Made by a program: the position numbers and the translations under genes
Assembly: GCF_039649665.1 (NCBI RefSeq)
Contig: NZ_JBDJAW010000008.1
Coordinates: 177,808-241,807 of the forward strand
DNA from: Microbispora sp. ZYX-F-249
GTDB taxonomy: Bacteria; Actinomycetota; Actinomycetes; Streptosporangiales; Streptosporangiaceae
DNA: 64,000 nucleotides
Reading direction: 5' to 3'
The notes under the pieces: model-generated
The model's input: only the letters and a program-made list of their open reading frames with translations
Told to the model about the DNA's origin: nothing
Database searches by the model: none
Shown: piece by piece, positions 25,696 through 36,694 of the stretch
How the letters are laid out: each line of letters begins with the position of its first letter
Position numbering within the stretch: position 1 is the stretch's first letter

Positions 25696-25787
25696 GCCGC
25701 GCTCGGGGCGGGGATCGCAGACATGGCCAGTGACATGGCCAGTAGGGTATCGGCCCGCTCGCCCGCCCCGTCACGTGCACCTGGCGA

Positions 25788-26882
25788 CTAGCGCTGCCGG
25801 GTCTCGGCGAGCAGCAGGTCGACCGCGTCCTCCGGCTTTCCCTCGACCGCGTACGCCCCCCGCTGGCGGGAGGCGGAGCTGCCCCGGCGCAGCGCGGCGT
25901 CGGCGAGCTCCGAGACGGTCTCCCAGTCGCCGAGGTCCTCCAGGGTCGGCCGCAGCTCCTCCAGCATCCGGGCGATGAGCCGCGGGGCCGGCTCCGGCCG
26001 GCTCGTCAACGGGGACAGCAGGTCGCCCTCCAGCCCGTCCCGCGCCGCCCGCCAGTTGGCCGCGCGCAGCAGCGCCAGACGCTGCTCGCCGGTCGGCGGC
26101 TCGCCCCGCTCCACGGCCTCCATCTCCCTCGTCATGAGGGCGCGGAAGAGCCCGGCGAGCAGCACCACGTCGTCGGCGAGCGGGCAGGAGTCGCAGATGC
26201 GCATCTCCACGGTCGGCACGTGGGCGCTGAGCCGCAGGTCGAAGTAGACCATGCCCCGATCCTCGATGACGCCTGAGGCCACCAGGTCCTCGGCCGTCCT
26301 GTCGTAGTCGGCCGCGTCCGCGAACGGGCCCAGGGGCCCGGCCGTCGGCCAGCGCTGCCAGGTCAGCGCCCGGCTGCTGGCGTACCCGCTGTCCTCGTCC
26401 ATCCAGTACGGCGAGCTGGCGCTGAGCGCGAGCAGCGGGGGAAGCCACGCCTCGACGCGCTGGGCGGCGAGCACCGCCACGTCCCTGTCGTCGATCTCCA
26501 CGTGCACCTGCGCCCCGCAGATGAGCTGCTCCTCGGCGAGGAACCGGTAGGACTCCGACAGGTAGCGGTAGCGCTCCCCGGGAGTGAACGTGTAGCCCTC
26601 GATGCCGGTGATCGGGGTCGTGCCGGAGGCGATGACGCCCACCCCCAGCGGCTCGCCGGCCGACACGAGCGCCTGGCGCAGCCGTACGATCTCGGCCCGT
26701 ACGTCGGCCAGGTCTTCCATCGGGGTGCTGTTGGTCTCCACCACCGACCGCTGCAGTTCGGCCGCGAACCCCTCGTCCGGCAGCCTCTCCAGCATCGACT
26801 CCGCCAGCGGCGTCAGCCGCCGGGTCTCGAGATCGACGACAAGGAACTCCTCTTCAACGCCGACAGGCCGTCTCTTCGTCAT
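25788..26882 (-). CDS. ybdK: YbdK-family carboxylate-amine ligase (glutamate-cysteine ligase type 2)
   Basis: Cytoplasmic ATP-dependent ligase of the GCS2 family; the E. coli relative YbdK has weak gamma-glutamylcysteine ligase activity. 364 residues, ATG 26880-26882. Motifs: VGVEEEFLVVD at the N terminus (ATP/metal binding), ELQRSVVETNST, ICGAQVHVEID with the conserved histidine, and VPTVEMRICDSCP. Actinomycetes use mycothiol rather than glutathione, so a different amine or carboxylate is likely (inference). Divergent from the peroxidase gene, with a 144-bp shared upstream region. Confidence 0.88.
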   Translation of the reverse strand: MTKRRPVGVEEEFLVVDLETRRLTPLAESMLERLPDEGFAAELQRSVVETNSTPMEDLADVRAEIVRLRQALVSAGEPLGVGVIASGTTPITGIEGYTFTPGERYRYLSESYRFLAEEQLICGAQVHVEIDDRDVAVLAAQRVEAWLPPLLALSASSPYWMDEDSGYASSRALTWQRWPTAGPLGPFADAADYDRTAEDLVASGVIEDRGMVYFDLRLSAHVPTVEMRICDSCPLADDVVLLAGLFRALMTREMEAVERGEPPTGEQRLALLRAANWRAARDGLEGDLLSPLTSRPEPAPRLIARMLEELRPTLEDLGDWETVSELADAALRRGSSASRQRGAYAVEGKPEDAVDLLLAETRQR

Positions 26883-27026
26883 GACCGATCACTACCCGCG
26901 TGGTGCGGAATAGGCCTGACCTGGCGTGTCCCGCACAGGGAAAGTCAGAGCGCACCGAACCTTTTCCGTGGATGATGACTCTTATCGGTGGGGGCCCGAC
27001 ATTTCCACTACGGGGAAGGAATCGAC

Positions 27027-28412
27027 ATGCCGGTCGACCTGTCCAACGGAAAACCGCTCGCATGGGATTCGGCGAAACTCGACGCCGACACCAAAGCGAT
27101 GCTCGACAACCTGCAGCCGAACATTCTGCAGGGGCACGTACGGGAAAGCATGTCCCTGCTGCTGGTGCGCTTCGGCGACGGCCCGGACGGCAGGCGCTTC
27201 CTGCGCTCCCTCGTGCCGCTGATGAAATCGGCCAGGAAGCACCTGGAGGAGGTCCGCGACTTCAACCGCTCGAAGAAGCCCGGCACGCCGTACGTGGGCG
27301 TGGGAATCAGCAAGCTCGGTTATCTCAAACTGGGCGAATCCACCACGAAATTCACCGACAACGCGTTCAAGTCGGGCATGAAGCGGCGGAAGGACACGCT
27401 GAGCGACCCCGCGGTCGGCGCCTGGGAGAAGCACTACCAGGAGGAGATCCACGCGATCGTGCTGATCGGCGACGCCACGTCCGAGCCGGTCGCCGCCACC
27501 CGCACGCGGGTCCTCGCGCTGCTGCCGAAGAGCGCGAAGATCGTCGGAGAGGAGAAGGGCGAGGGCCTGCGCGACGCCCAGGGACGGGGCATCGAGCACT
27601 TCGGCTACGTGGACGGCCGCAGCCAGCCGCTGTTCCTCGCCGACCAGGTGGCCGCCGAGTCCGGCACCAACTGGAACCCGTTCTTCCCGCTGAGCCACGT
27701 GCTCGTCCCCGACCCCCTCGCTCCCCATCCGAGCCGGCACTTCGGCAGCTACCTCGTCCTGCGCAAGCTGGAGCAGAACGTCCGCGCGTTCCGCGAGGCC
27801 GAGGAGGCCCTCGCCGACGCGCTCGGCCTGAAGGGAGACGACCGGCCGCTCGCGGGCGCGATGCTGGTGGGCCGGTTCCGCAACGGCACCCCGCTGCGGC
27901 TGCACGGCAAGCCGAGTTCCGATGGACACCCGGTGCAGAACGACTTCAGCTACCGCGACGACCCCGGGGCGAAGTGCCCGGTGAGCGCGCACATCCGCAA
28001 GGCCAACCCGCGTGACTCGCGGGACGGCGGCCTGGAGCGCGCCCTCGGCGTCATGATGGCCCGGCGCGGTCAGACGTACGGCAGGCGCACCGACAGGCCG
28101 TGGGACGACGCGGGTCCGGAGACCAGGCCGACGGGCGGGGTGGGCCTGCTGTTCATGGCGTTCAACTCCAGCCTGCAGAACCAGTTCGAGTTCACCCAGC
28201 AGACCTGGGCCGACAACCCCGATTTCCCGGCCGGCGACACCGGCCACGACCCGGTGATCGGCCAGGGCAAGCGGGAGGTCAAGGTGCGCTACCCGAAGAC
28301 GTGGGGCGGCACGAAACTCAGCGCGCCCCAGCGGCAGGTCCCCCAGACCGTGACGATGAAGGGCGGCGAGTACTTCTTCATGCCGTCCCTCGCCTATCTC
28401 AAGAGCCTCTGA
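27027..28412 (+). CDS. DyP-type heme peroxidase
   Basis: 461 residues; ATG 27027-27029 with AAGGA is chosen over a longer frame that lacks a ribosome site. The diagnostic GxxDG motif is FGYVDGRSQP, with the catalytic Asp196, and the proximal heme histidine is His322 in CPVSAHIRKANPR; both define dye-decolourising peroxidases. The length and the extended loops put it in the longer bacterial/fungal-like D/C classes. No Tat or Sec signal is visible, so it is probably cytoplasmic or encapsulin-loaded, but no encapsulin gene lies in the window. Convergent with the GH16 gene, 7 nt apart. Confidence 0.92.
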   Translation: MPVDLSNGKPLAWDSAKLDADTKAMLDNLQPNILQGHVRESMSLLLVRFGDGPDGRRFLRSLVPLMKSARKHLEEVRDFNRSKKPGTPYVGVGISKLGYLKLGESTTKFTDNAFKSGMKRRKDTLSDPAVGAWEKHYQEEIHAIVLIGDATSEPVAATRTRVLALLPKSAKIVGEEKGEGLRDAQGRGIEHFGYVDGRSQPLFLADQVAAESGTNWNPFFPLSHVLVPDPLAPHPSRHFGSYLVLRKLEQNVRAFREAEEALADALGLKGDDRPLAGAMLVGRFRNGTPLRLHGKPSSDGHPVQNDFSYRDDPGAKCPVSAHIRKANPRDSRDGGLERALGVMMARRGQTYGRRTDRPWDDAGPETRPTGGVGLLFMAFNSSLQNQFEFTQQTWADNPDFPAGDTGHDPVIGQGKREVKVRYPKTWGGTKLSAPQRQVPQTVTMKGGEYFFMPSLAYLKSL

Positions 28413-28419
28413 CCCCTCG

Positions 28420-29214
28420 TCAGGCTCGGGAGCGGCCGACGTAGACGTTGCGGGCGCGGTAGTAGGTGGCGGCGCTCGGCCCCGGCGAGCCGGACGAGCC
28501 CTCCATCTGCAGGTTGATGATCAGCCACATCGGCTTGCCGACGAAGCCACGGGCGTGGTGGACGGCCTTCCACTGGCCGTCGACGTAGTAGTGGATGTCC
28601 ACGTCCGTGGCGCTCACCTTGGTGATCCACGCCCGGTAGGTGTGCCAGGAACCGGGCGACGAGACGCCCACGACCGTGCTGTCCACGTCGGACGAGGTCC
28701 GGAACGTGTTGAACCAGTTGCGGCCGTCGCCCTTGAACTCCAGGATGTCGCTCTCGGGCGGCCAGCTGTTCACCCCGGTGAGCCAGAACGCCGGCCAGGT
28801 CCCCCGGGACGACGGCGCCTGGAAGTCTCCCTTGACCTCCCAGTTGGGGAACTGGTCGTTCACCACGACCTGGTCCCGGGCGTGGATCGCGCCGGAGTGG
28901 TAGTGGATCGCCGGATGCGGGTCGGCGCTGCTCGTGCCCTCGTCCCAGGTGATCCGGGTGGCCGTCAGCGTCAGCACACCGCCGGACAGCGCGATGTGGT
29001 TGTGGTCGCTCGGCGAGCCGTACATCCGGGCGGAGCCGTTGTGGTCGGATCCCCACGGATACAGGTACTTCCACTCCGACTCGAGGGCGGCGTAGCCGGA
29101 GAACGAGCCGGTGTCGACGACCGTCTCCCACGCCGCCGCGCGCGCCGGGGCCGGAACCGTGATGGCCGAGCCCACCACGGCGGCCGCGAGGAGAAGAGCG
29201 CTGTGACGTCTCAC
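28420..29214 (-). CDS. Secreted GH16-family glycoside hydrolase
   Basis: 264 residues, start GTG 29212-29214, no good ribosome site. Signal peptide of about 27 residues ending in PAPARA|AAWETV. The GH16 catalytic signature ExDxxE is seen as ESDILE (Glu154, Asp156, Glu159), with a tryptophan-rich substrate cleft before it (SRGTWPAFWL) and GSWHTYRAWITK after it. Single catalytic domain without a binding module. The family includes laminarinases, lichenases and agarases; the polysaccharide cannot be told from this sequence. Lies next to, and convergent with, the peroxidase gene. Confidence 0.88.
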   Translation of the reverse strand: MRRHSALLLAAAVVGSAITVPAPARAAAWETVVDTGSFSGYAALESEWKYLYPWGSDHNGSARMYGSPSDHNHIALSGGVLTLTATRITWDEGTSSADPHPAIHYHSGAIHARDQVVVNDQFPNWEVKGDFQAPSSRGTWPAFWLTGVNSWPPESDILEFKGDGRNWFNTFRTSSDVDSTVVGVSSPGSWHTYRAWITKVSATDVDIHYYVDGQWKAVHHARGFVGKPMWLIINLQMEGSSGSPGPSAATYYRARNVYVGRSRA

Positions 29215-29323
29215 GCTCGGAAGAGTCGGCCGGCGGCCGGAGGCGAGTCAACGCCCGCGGCGAGGCGCTGGGCGGGAGCGCAGGTCATCGGGAGACGGAC
29301 GTGAAAGTTCCAGTCGTCGTGGG

Positions 29324-29396
29324 TGGAGCTATGGGGATTCGAACCCCAGACCCCTTCCATGCCATGGAAGTGCGCTACCAGCTGCGCTATAGCCCC
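29324..29396 (-). tRNA. tRNA-Ala(GGC)
   Basis: Folds as a full 73-nt cloverleaf on the minus strand: 7-bp acceptor stem GGGGCTA/TAGCTCC (one G-U), D-arm GCGC, anticodon stem CTTCC/GGAAG with loop ATGGCAT (anticodon GGC), T-arm TGGGG-TTCGAAT-CCCCA, discriminator A. The 3' CCA is not fully encoded (CCC follows). No integrated element abuts it. Confidence 0.95.
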
Positions 29397-29487
29397 TTGC
29401 CACCGCTCCGGGTGCTCCCGGCGCGGCGCTCGGAGAGCATATAGGGATGCCCGTCCGTTTACCTAATCGTCACCGGTCCCACCCGTA

Positions 29488-30123
29488 TCAGGAGTCGGCG
29501 GTGGCGGCCGGGCTGTCGTCGCTGCTGATCGGCTCCGGCAGCGTGCCGGCGTTGTGCTCCAGCAGGCGCCAGCCGCGGCGGCCCTCCTCCAGGACCGACC
29601 ACGAGCAGTTGCCCAGACCGCCGAGCGCGGACCACAGCTCCTGCGGCAGCCCGAGCAACCGGCAGATGCCGAGCCGCAGCGCGGCGCCGTGCGAGGCGAC
29701 GACCAGCAGGCCGTTCTCGTCGAGGCGGGACGCCCAGCGCCCGATCGCACCGGCGACGCGGTCGGCGACATACGCCACGTCCTCGCCGCCCGGGGCCTCC
29801 CACGCCTCGTACTCGACCGGCCAGCCCGCCCTGATCTCGTCGCGGGTCAGGCCCTCCCACTCGCCGCCGCCGCGCTCGCGCAGGTCCTTGTCCACGGCGA
29901 CGTCGAGTCCGGTGAGCCGGCCGAGGGCCGAGGCGGTGTCGTACGCGCGCCGCAGGTCGGAGGAGACCAGCATGGTGGGCCGCAGCGCCGCGAGCAGGGA
30001 GGCCGCCCGGGCCGCCTGCGCGATGCCGGTCTCGTCCAACGCGATGTCGGTGTGCCCCTGGAAGCGTTTCTCGACGTTCCACAGCGTCTGCCCGTGCCGA
30101 AGGCAGACGACGCGACGGCTCAT
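29488..30123 (-). CDS. Histidine phosphatase (phosphoglycerate-mutase-like), GpgP position
   Basis: 211 residues, ATG 30121-30123. The catalytic RHG motif is LRHGQTLWN at residues 8-16, with the second catalytic histidine in VVASHGAAL. In mycobacteria the gene in this place after nadD and rsfS encodes glucosyl-3-phosphoglycerate phosphatase (GpgP), a step toward methylglucose polysaccharides. The same assignment is plausible here by synteny but unproven, since these phosphatases are hard to tell apart. 25 nt downstream of rsfS, so probably co-transcribed. Confidence 0.88.
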   Translation of the reverse strand: MSRRVVCLRHGQTLWNVEKRFQGHTDIALDETGIAQAARAASLLAALRPTMLVSSDLRRAYDTASALGRLTGLDVAVDKDLRERGGGEWEGLTRDEIRAGWPVEYEAWEAPGGEDVAYVADRVAGAIGRWASRLDENGLLVVASHGAALRLGICRLLGLPQELWSALGGLGNCSWSVLEEGRRGWRLLEHNAGTLPEPISSDDSPAATADS

Positions 30124-30148
30124 CGCGCCGCCCCGATGATGGCGTTCG

Positions 30149-30553
30149 TCACCGGGCCGCTCCGTGCCCGCGCTGCTCGGCCACGCGCTTGACGCTCTCC
30201 GGCAGTTCGATGGACGGGCAGTCCTTCCACAGGCGCTCCAGCGCGTAGAAGTTGCGGTCCTCCTCGTGCTGCACGTGCACCACGATGTCGAGGTAGTCGA
30301 GCAGGACCCAGCGGCCCTCCCGCTCGCCCTCACGGCGTACGGGCTTGGCGTCGGCCTCGACGCGCAGGCGCTCCTCGATCTCGTCGACGACCGCGCGGAC
30401 CTGGCGGTCGTTGGAGGCGGAGCAGAGGAGGAAGGCGTCGGTGATGACGAGCTGGTCGCTCACGTCGTAGGCGATGATGTCGTCGGCCAGCTTCTCGGCG
30501 GCGGCCTCGGCCGCCACCCGCACGAGCTGGATCGATCTCTCGGATGCTGTCAC
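30149..30553 (-). CDS. rsfS: Ribosome silencing factor RsfS
   Basis: 134 residues, GTG 30551-30553 (VTASERSIQLV), with GGAGG 12 nt upstream. DUF143 family: binds ribosomal protein uL14 on the 50S subunit and blocks subunit joining when nutrients are scarce. Signatures: VSDQLVITDAFLLCSASNDRQ, AVVDEIEERL and GRWVLLDYLDIVVHV. Normally directly downstream of nadD in actinobacteria; here a divergent regulator/transporter pair has come between them. Confidence 0.93.
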   Translation of the reverse strand: MTASERSIQLVRVAAEAAAEKLADDIIAYDVSDQLVITDAFLLCSASNDRQVRAVVDEIEERLRVEADAKPVRREGEREGRWVLLDYLDIVVHVQHEEDRNFYALERLWKDCPSIELPESVKRVAEQRGHGAAR

Positions 30554-30687
30554 GATTCGGTTCTGTCCTCCGTTGACGGGCTCTTTACCAGGGTGCACAG
30601 TCCACGTGTCCCCTACAACCGGCTTTCCCGGCCACGACCCTACCGGCACACCCTGTCGATTCCGGTGTTATGCCCGGGATCAGGATT

Positions 30688-31209
30688 TCAACGTCCTCCG
30701 GAGCCCGTCGATTCCATCAGAGGAAAGGCCGCGACGGTGGCGCCGACCCGGATGGTGCCCGGCGTGTGCGGGGCCGCCGCACCGTCGTGCAGGTCGACGA
30801 TCGCGGCGAGGATCCTGCGGCGGACGTCGTGCCACAGCTCGGGCTCGACCCACAGCTCCGCGTCGGCCGTCACCCCCTCCTCGCCCGCCCGCCGCCGCCC
30901 GGCCCGCTCGCGCAGCGACCGCGCCAGCGCCTCGGCGAGCAGCGGGAAATCGTCCCGCTGCTCGGTCAGCGGGGTGCCTCCCACCGCCCGGTAGCGGCGC
31001 TCCCGGCCGCCGCGCCGGACCCGTACGTCGGCGAGTTCGGCCAGCCCGGCGTCGTCCAGGCAGCGCAGGTGGTGGCTCGCGAGGGCGTGCGAGATGCCCA
31101 GCTCGCGGGAGAGCTCGGCCGCCGACATGGGCTCGCCCCACATGAGCGAGAGCATGCGCAGCCGCATCGGATGCGCGAGCGCCCTGAGCCTGGGATCCGA
31201 CTCCGCCAT
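30688..31209 (-). CDS. ArsR-type winged-helix repressor
   Basis: 173 residues, ATG 31207-31209. Winged helix at about residues 1-80: HPMRLRMLSLMWGEPMSAAELSRELGISHALASHHLRCL, then a wing with VRRGGRERRYRAVGG. The C-terminal half is longer than in classic metal sensors and has no cysteine-based metal site, so the ligand is probably a small molecule handled by the divergent MFS transporter. A perfect 11-bp inverted repeat lies between the two genes as the likely operator. Confidence 0.85.
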   Translation of the reverse strand: MAESDPRLRALAHPMRLRMLSLMWGEPMSAAELSRELGISHALASHHLRCLDDAGLAELADVRVRRGGRERRYRAVGGTPLTEQRDDFPLLAEALARSLRERAGRRRAGEEGVTADAELWVEPELWHDVRRRILAAIVDLHDGAAAPHTPGTIRVGATVAAFPLMESTGSGGR

Positions 31210-31230
31210 GGCGGAAAGTAAACACCATCA

Positions 31231-31258
31231 CAACCCCCAAGCATTGACTTGGGGGTTG
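31231..31258. promoter_or_regulatory. Inverted-repeat operator between ArsR-type and MFS genes
   Basis: CAACCCCCAAG (31231-31241) and CTTGGGGGTTG (31248-31258), perfect arms separated by 6 nt. It contains TTGACT, a candidate -35, and touches the MFS start, an arrangement suited to repression of both divergent genes. Confidence 0.75.
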
Positions 31259-31259
31259 C

Positions 31260-32498
31260 TTGAGGCGATCATCGATCGTCGTGAAAGCCGCTCTCGCCGA
31301 CCGCAACGCCCGCCGTTACCTGAGCGCCGTCGTCGTCTCCGGTTTCGGCACCATGGCCATGTCCCTGGTCGCGGGCATCTGGGTGAAGTCGCTGACCGGG
31401 TCGGACAGCCTCGCCGGTCTCACCGCGTTCTGCTTCTGGGCGCCGACGGCGGCCGGGCCCGCGCTCGGCGCGCTGGCCGACGTCCTCGGCGCCCGGCCCG
31501 TGCTCATCTGGACCAACGTCGTGATGGGCGCGGTGCTGTGCCTGCTCTTCCTGGTCCGCTCCCCCGCGCAGGTCTGGCTGCTGTTCGCGGTGCTGGTGCT
31601 CTACGGCGTGAGCTTCGTCCTGCTCGACGCGGCCGAGGCGGCCGTCCTGCCCGCGGCCGTCCCGGAGGCGTTGCTGGCCGAGGTCAACGGCCTGCGCATG
31701 AGCGCGTCGGAGGGCACGCGTCTCGCCGCGCCCCTGCTCGGCGCCGGGTTGTTCACCGTCGCGGGCGGCGACGCGGTGGTCGCGCTCGACGCGGCCACCT
31801 TCGCGGCCTGCGCCTGGCTGCTCGCCTCACTGCGCCTGCCGCGCACGGCCGGATCTCGCGCCCCCGCGGCGCGCGGGTGGGCGGCCCGGACGGCGGACGG
31901 GGCGCGCTTCCTGTTCGGCGACCCGTTCCTGCGCCGCCTCGTGCTGTCCGGCGCGGTGCTGATGCTGGTCTCCGGCGTCAACGGCGCGGCCGTCTTCGCC
32001 GTGGTCGACCACGGCCTGCACCGGGAGCCGGGCTTCACCGGTGTGCTGTCCGCGATCCAGGGCGGCGGCACGGTCCTCGGCGGCCTGATCGCGGGGCCGG
32101 TGCTGCGCCGGGCCGGGGAGGCGCGGCTGTCCGCCGCCGGAGGGCTCCTCTTCGCCGTCTCCGTGGCACTGCGCGCCACCCCCTCGGAGCCCGTCGTGGC
32201 GGCGGCGAGCCTGCTGTCGGGGCTTGGCCTGCCCTGGGTGCTGGTCGCCGCCTTCACCGCCGTACAGCGGATCACACCCCGCGACCTGCTCGCCACGGTG
32301 TCCGCGACCGCCAACAGCCTGCTGTTCGTGCCGACGGCCGTGGGGATGGCCCTCGGCGCGGGACTCCTCGCCCTGACCTCCCACCGTCCGGTGCTGTACG
32401 CGGCGGCGCTCGCCGGCGCGCTCGCCGCGGCGTACGGCCTGCGGGACCGGCGACGGGCCGTCAGGACTCCGGATCGCGGTACAGGTGGCGCTTGTTGA
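31260..32498 (+). CDS. MFS exporter (EntS-like)
   Basis: 412 residues if it starts at TTG 31260; GTG at 31281 ([14 protein letters not shown]) is an equally good start. Twelve hydrophobic helices of the MFS_3/EntS type: [44 protein letters not shown] with the loop 2-3 motif, and a C-terminal half with [19 protein letters not shown]. Likely a drug or siderophore exporter controlled by the divergent ArsR-type repressor. Its last 38 bp overlap the 3' end of nadD, which is convergent. Confidence 0.82.
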   Translation: MRRSSIVVKAALADRNARRYLSAVVVSGFGTMAMSLVAGIWVKSLTGSDSLAGLTAFCFWAPTAAGPALGALADVLGARPVLIWTNVVMGAVLCLLFLVRSPAQVWLLFAVLVLYGVSFVLLDAAEAAVLPAAVPEALLAEVNGLRMSASEGTRLAAPLLGAGLFTVAGGDAVVALDAATFAACAWLLASLRLPRTAGSRAPAARGWAARTADGARFLFGDPFLRRLVLSGAVLMLVSGVNGAAVFAVVDHGLHREPGFTGVLSAIQGGGTVLGGLIAGPVLRRAGEARLSAAGGLLFAVSVALRATPSEPVVAAASLLSGLGLPWVLVAAFTAVQRITPRDLLATVSATANSLLFVPTAVGMALGAGLLALTSHRPVLYAAALAGALAAAYGLRDRRRAVRTPDRGTGGAC

Positions 32499-33072
32499 TG
32501 TACTGCACGATGCCGTCGGGGACCAGGTACCAGATGGGCTCCCCGGCGGCCACCCGGTCGCGGCACTCGGAGGAGGAGATCGCCAGGGCCGGGATCTCGA
32601 CCAAACTGACCTTGCCCGCGGGCAGGCCGGGGTCCTGCAGCGTGTGACCGGGCCGCGTGCAGCCGACGAAGTGCGCGATGGTGAACAGCTCGTCGACGTC
32701 GCGCCAGCTGAGGATCTGCGCGAGCGCGTCGGCGCCGGTGATGAAGTACAGCTCCACCCCCGGGCCGTACACCGCGGCGATGTCCCGCAGCGTGTCGATC
32801 GTGTACGTCGGGCCGGGCCGGTCGATGTCCACCCGGCTGACCGAGAAGCGGGGATTCGAGGCGGTGGCGATGACCGTCATCAGGTAGCGGTCCTCGGTGG
32901 AGGACACGGTCTGCTCGGCCTTCTGCCAGGGCCGCCCGGTCGGGACGAACACCACCTCGTCGAGATCGAAGTGGTGGGCCACCTCGCTGGCCGCCACCAG
33001 GTGGCCGTGGTGGATCGGGTCGAAGGTCCCGCCCATCACGCCCAGTCTCCGGATCGCCGTCCCGTTTCGCAT
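32461..33072 (-). CDS. nadD: Nicotinate-mononucleotide adenylyltransferase
   Basis: Makes deamido-NAD from nicotinate mononucleotide and ATP in NAD synthesis. 203 residues, ATG 33070-33072. Motifs: [17 protein letters not shown] (the T/HxGH nucleotidyltransferase motif), [10 protein letters not shown] and [10 protein letters not shown] (family ISSTxIR). The 3' end is overlapped by the convergent MFS gene. In related genomes rsfS follows directly. Confidence 0.94.
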   Translation of the reverse strand: MRNGTAIRRLGVMGGTFDPIHHGHLVAASEVAHHFDLDEVVFVPTGRPWQKAEQTVSSTEDRYLMTVIATASNPRFSVSRVDIDRPGPTYTIDTLRDIAAVYGPGVELYFITGADALAQILSWRDVDELFTIAHFVGCTRPGHTLQDPGLPAGKVSLVEIPALAISSSECRDRVAAGEPIWYLVPDGIVQYINKRHLYRDPES

Positions 33073-33187
33073 GCACGGACGATAACGCGCCTGCCGGACC
33101 ACGCCCGAAACCGGCCCCTGCCCGGCCGGCCCGGGCTCCTCACGGCGTCCCGCGCGCGCCCGGCTTGTGAGACATAGCATGCGGGAC

Positions 33188-34198
33188 ATGACCACTCCCG
33201 ATCGCAATCGCGTGCAGCTGACCGGCATCAGCTCACGAGCCTACGAACATCCCGCCGACCGTTCCGCCCTGGTCGCGATGCGTTCGCTGTCCGGGTTCGA
33301 CGCGGTGCTCAAGCGCACGTCCGGCCTGTTCAGCGAGCGCCGGCTCCGCCTGATGTTCCTGGCCTCCGCGGTGCGCACCACCGACACCCAGTTCCGCGCC
33401 CTGCACGACATCGGCCGCGACAGCGCCTACATCCTCGACCTGCACAAGATCCCCGAGATCTACGTGCAGCAGGACCCGAAGGCGTACGCGATGGCGATCG
33501 GTTTCGACGAGCCGTTCATCATCGTCTCGACGGGGCTGCTCGACCTGATGGACGACGAGGAGCTGCGCTTCGTCATCGGCCACGAGACCTCGCACATCCT
33601 GTCGGGTCACGCCGTCTACGGCACGATGCTCGCGATCCTGACCCGCCTGGCCACGCGGGTCGCCTGGATCCCGCTCGGCTACATCGGCCTTCGGGTCATC
33701 GTCGCCGCCCTGGAGGAATGGCAGCGCAAGGCGGAGATGTCCGCCGACCGCGGCGGCCTGCTCGCCGGGCAGGACCCCGACGCCGCGCTGCGGGCGCTCA
33801 TGAAGCTCGCCGGCGGCTCGCGCCTGCACGAGATGAACATCGAGGCGTTCCTCGACCAGGCCAGGGAGTACGACACCGCCGGCGACGTGCGGGACGGTCT
33901 GCTGAAGGTCCTCAACATGCTCGGCACCACCCACCCCTTCGCGGTGACCCGGGTCGCCGAGCTCGACCGGTGGCGTCGCAGCGGCGAGTACGAGCGCATC
34001 ATCGCGGGCGACTACCCCCGGCGGGAGGACGACGCCAACGCCAAGATCACCGAAGAGATCAAGGCGGCGGCCAACTCCTACCGCGAGTCCTGGGCCCAGT
34101 CGCAGGACCCGTTCATCGGCGTGCTGCGCGACGTCGCCGAGGGCGCGGTCAACGCCGGCGAGCGTATCTTCAACCGCTTCGCCCGCCGCGAGAACTGA
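33188..34198 (+). CDS. M48-family zinc metalloprotease (HtpX-like)
   Basis: 336 residues from ATG 33188-33190 (MTTPDRN); ATG 33179-33181 is an alternative. The zinc-binding HExxH is HETSH (residues 132-136) in [14 protein letters not shown], with the third zinc ligand in the following EMSADRGGL glutamate. A hydrophobic stretch ([32 protein letters not shown]) suggests membrane association. Conserved companion of the obg-proBA-nadD region in actinobacteria. Probable membrane-protein quality-control protease; target unknown. Confidence 0.9.
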   Translation: MTTPDRNRVQLTGISSRAYEHPADRSALVAMRSLSGFDAVLKRTSGLFSERRLRLMFLASAVRTTDTQFRALHDIGRDSAYILDLHKIPEIYVQQDPKAYAMAIGFDEPFIIVSTGLLDLMDDEELRFVIGHETSHILSGHAVYGTMLAILTRLATRVAWIPLGYIGLRVIVAALEEWQRKAEMSADRGGLLAGQDPDAALRALMKLAGGSRLHEMNIEAFLDQAREYDTAGDVRDGLLKVLNMLGTTHPFAVTRVAELDRWRRSGEYERIIAGDYPRREDDANAKITEEIKAAANSYRESWAQSQDPFIGVLRDVAEGAVNAGERIFNRFARREN

Positions 34199-34246
34199 CC
34201 CCGGGACGCGCCCGCGGGCTGCCCGCGGCCGTCAGAAAGAAGGCCG

Positions 34247-35863
<1,617 letters not shown>

Positions 35864-36022
35864 AGCGGCCCGGGCGCCCGAATCGGCGGAGGCGCGCCGT
35901 CGAGGCCCCATACAAGCCGTTGCCAACCGGCTCACAAGCGCGCCCCGGCAGTCTGTCCACGACGACGACGGCCGGACCGCAGGGCCCGCGCTCCCCATCG
36001 GCGAGACGAAGACAGATGAACG

Positions 36023-36691
36023 ATGACTGACTCCTCCGGCGCGATCACCGTCGTGATCGCCGACGATCACCCCCTGTACGTCGAGGGGATCCGGTCCGCC
36101 CTGCAGCAGGAAGCCGCGCACGCGGACGGCCTCTCCGTCGCCGCCACGGCCTGCGACGACCTCGACGCCCTCCGCCTGTGCGTACGGCTGTCGCCGCGGG
36201 TGCTGCTGGCCGACCTGGCCATGCTGGACGGGCTCGACTCCCTGCGCCGCCGCTGCCCGTCCGTACGGGTGCTCGCGCTGGGCGACGACGACGGGGAGGC
36301 GGGCTTCCTGGGCGCGCTGCGCGCCGGCGCGTACGGCTACCTGCTGAAGGACTCGCAGCCCGCGGAGATCGCGGCGGCGGTCCGGTCCGTGGCGCTCGGG
36401 CAGATGGTTTTCGGCGGCGGGCTGGCGCCCCGGCTCCTCGGCCGTCTCACCACGCCGCCGTCCCGCAGCCCGTTTCCCGGCCTCACCCAGAGGGAGCACG
36501 AGATCCTGGAGCGGCTGGCCGACGGCAGGTCCAACGCCGAGATCGCCCGCGAGCTGTGCCTGGCCACCAAGACCGTGCGCAACCACGTGAGCAACGTGCT
36601 GGCGAAGCTGGAGGCGCCGAGCCGGGTGGACGCCGCCCTGCGGGCCAGGGACGCGGGCCTCGGCTCGCGTCCCGTGCTCACGCGCGTCTGA
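36023..36691 (+). CDS. NarL/FixJ-family response regulator, orphan
   Basis: 222 residues, ATG 36023-36025. Receiver domain 8-125: acidic pair ADDH, phospho-acceptor Asp64 in VLLADLAML, and Lys109 in GYLLKDS. LuxR-type helix-turn-helix 155-215: LTQREHEILERLADGRSNAEIARELCLATKTVRNHVSNVLAKL, ending with helix RVDAALRARDAG. No histidine kinase is adjacent. The divergent Ser/Thr kinase shares the 159-bp upstream region, making cross-talk an attractive but untested idea. Confidence 0.9.
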   Translation: MTDSSGAITVVIADDHPLYVEGIRSALQQEAAHADGLSVAATACDDLDALRLCVRLSPRVLLADLAMLDGLDSLRRRCPSVRVLALGDDDGEAGFLGALRAGAYGYLLKDSQPAEIAAAVRSVALGQMVFGGGLAPRLLGRLTTPPSRSPFPGLTQREHEILERLADGRSNAEIARELCLATKTVRNHVSNVLAKLEAPSRVDAALRARDAGLGSRPVLTRV

Positions 36692-36694
36692 GCG

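Noticed and set aside
29324..29396. tRNA-Ala as attachment site of an integrated element
   Set aside because: No integrase and no partial tRNA copy were noticed nearby; the flanking genes are ordinary.
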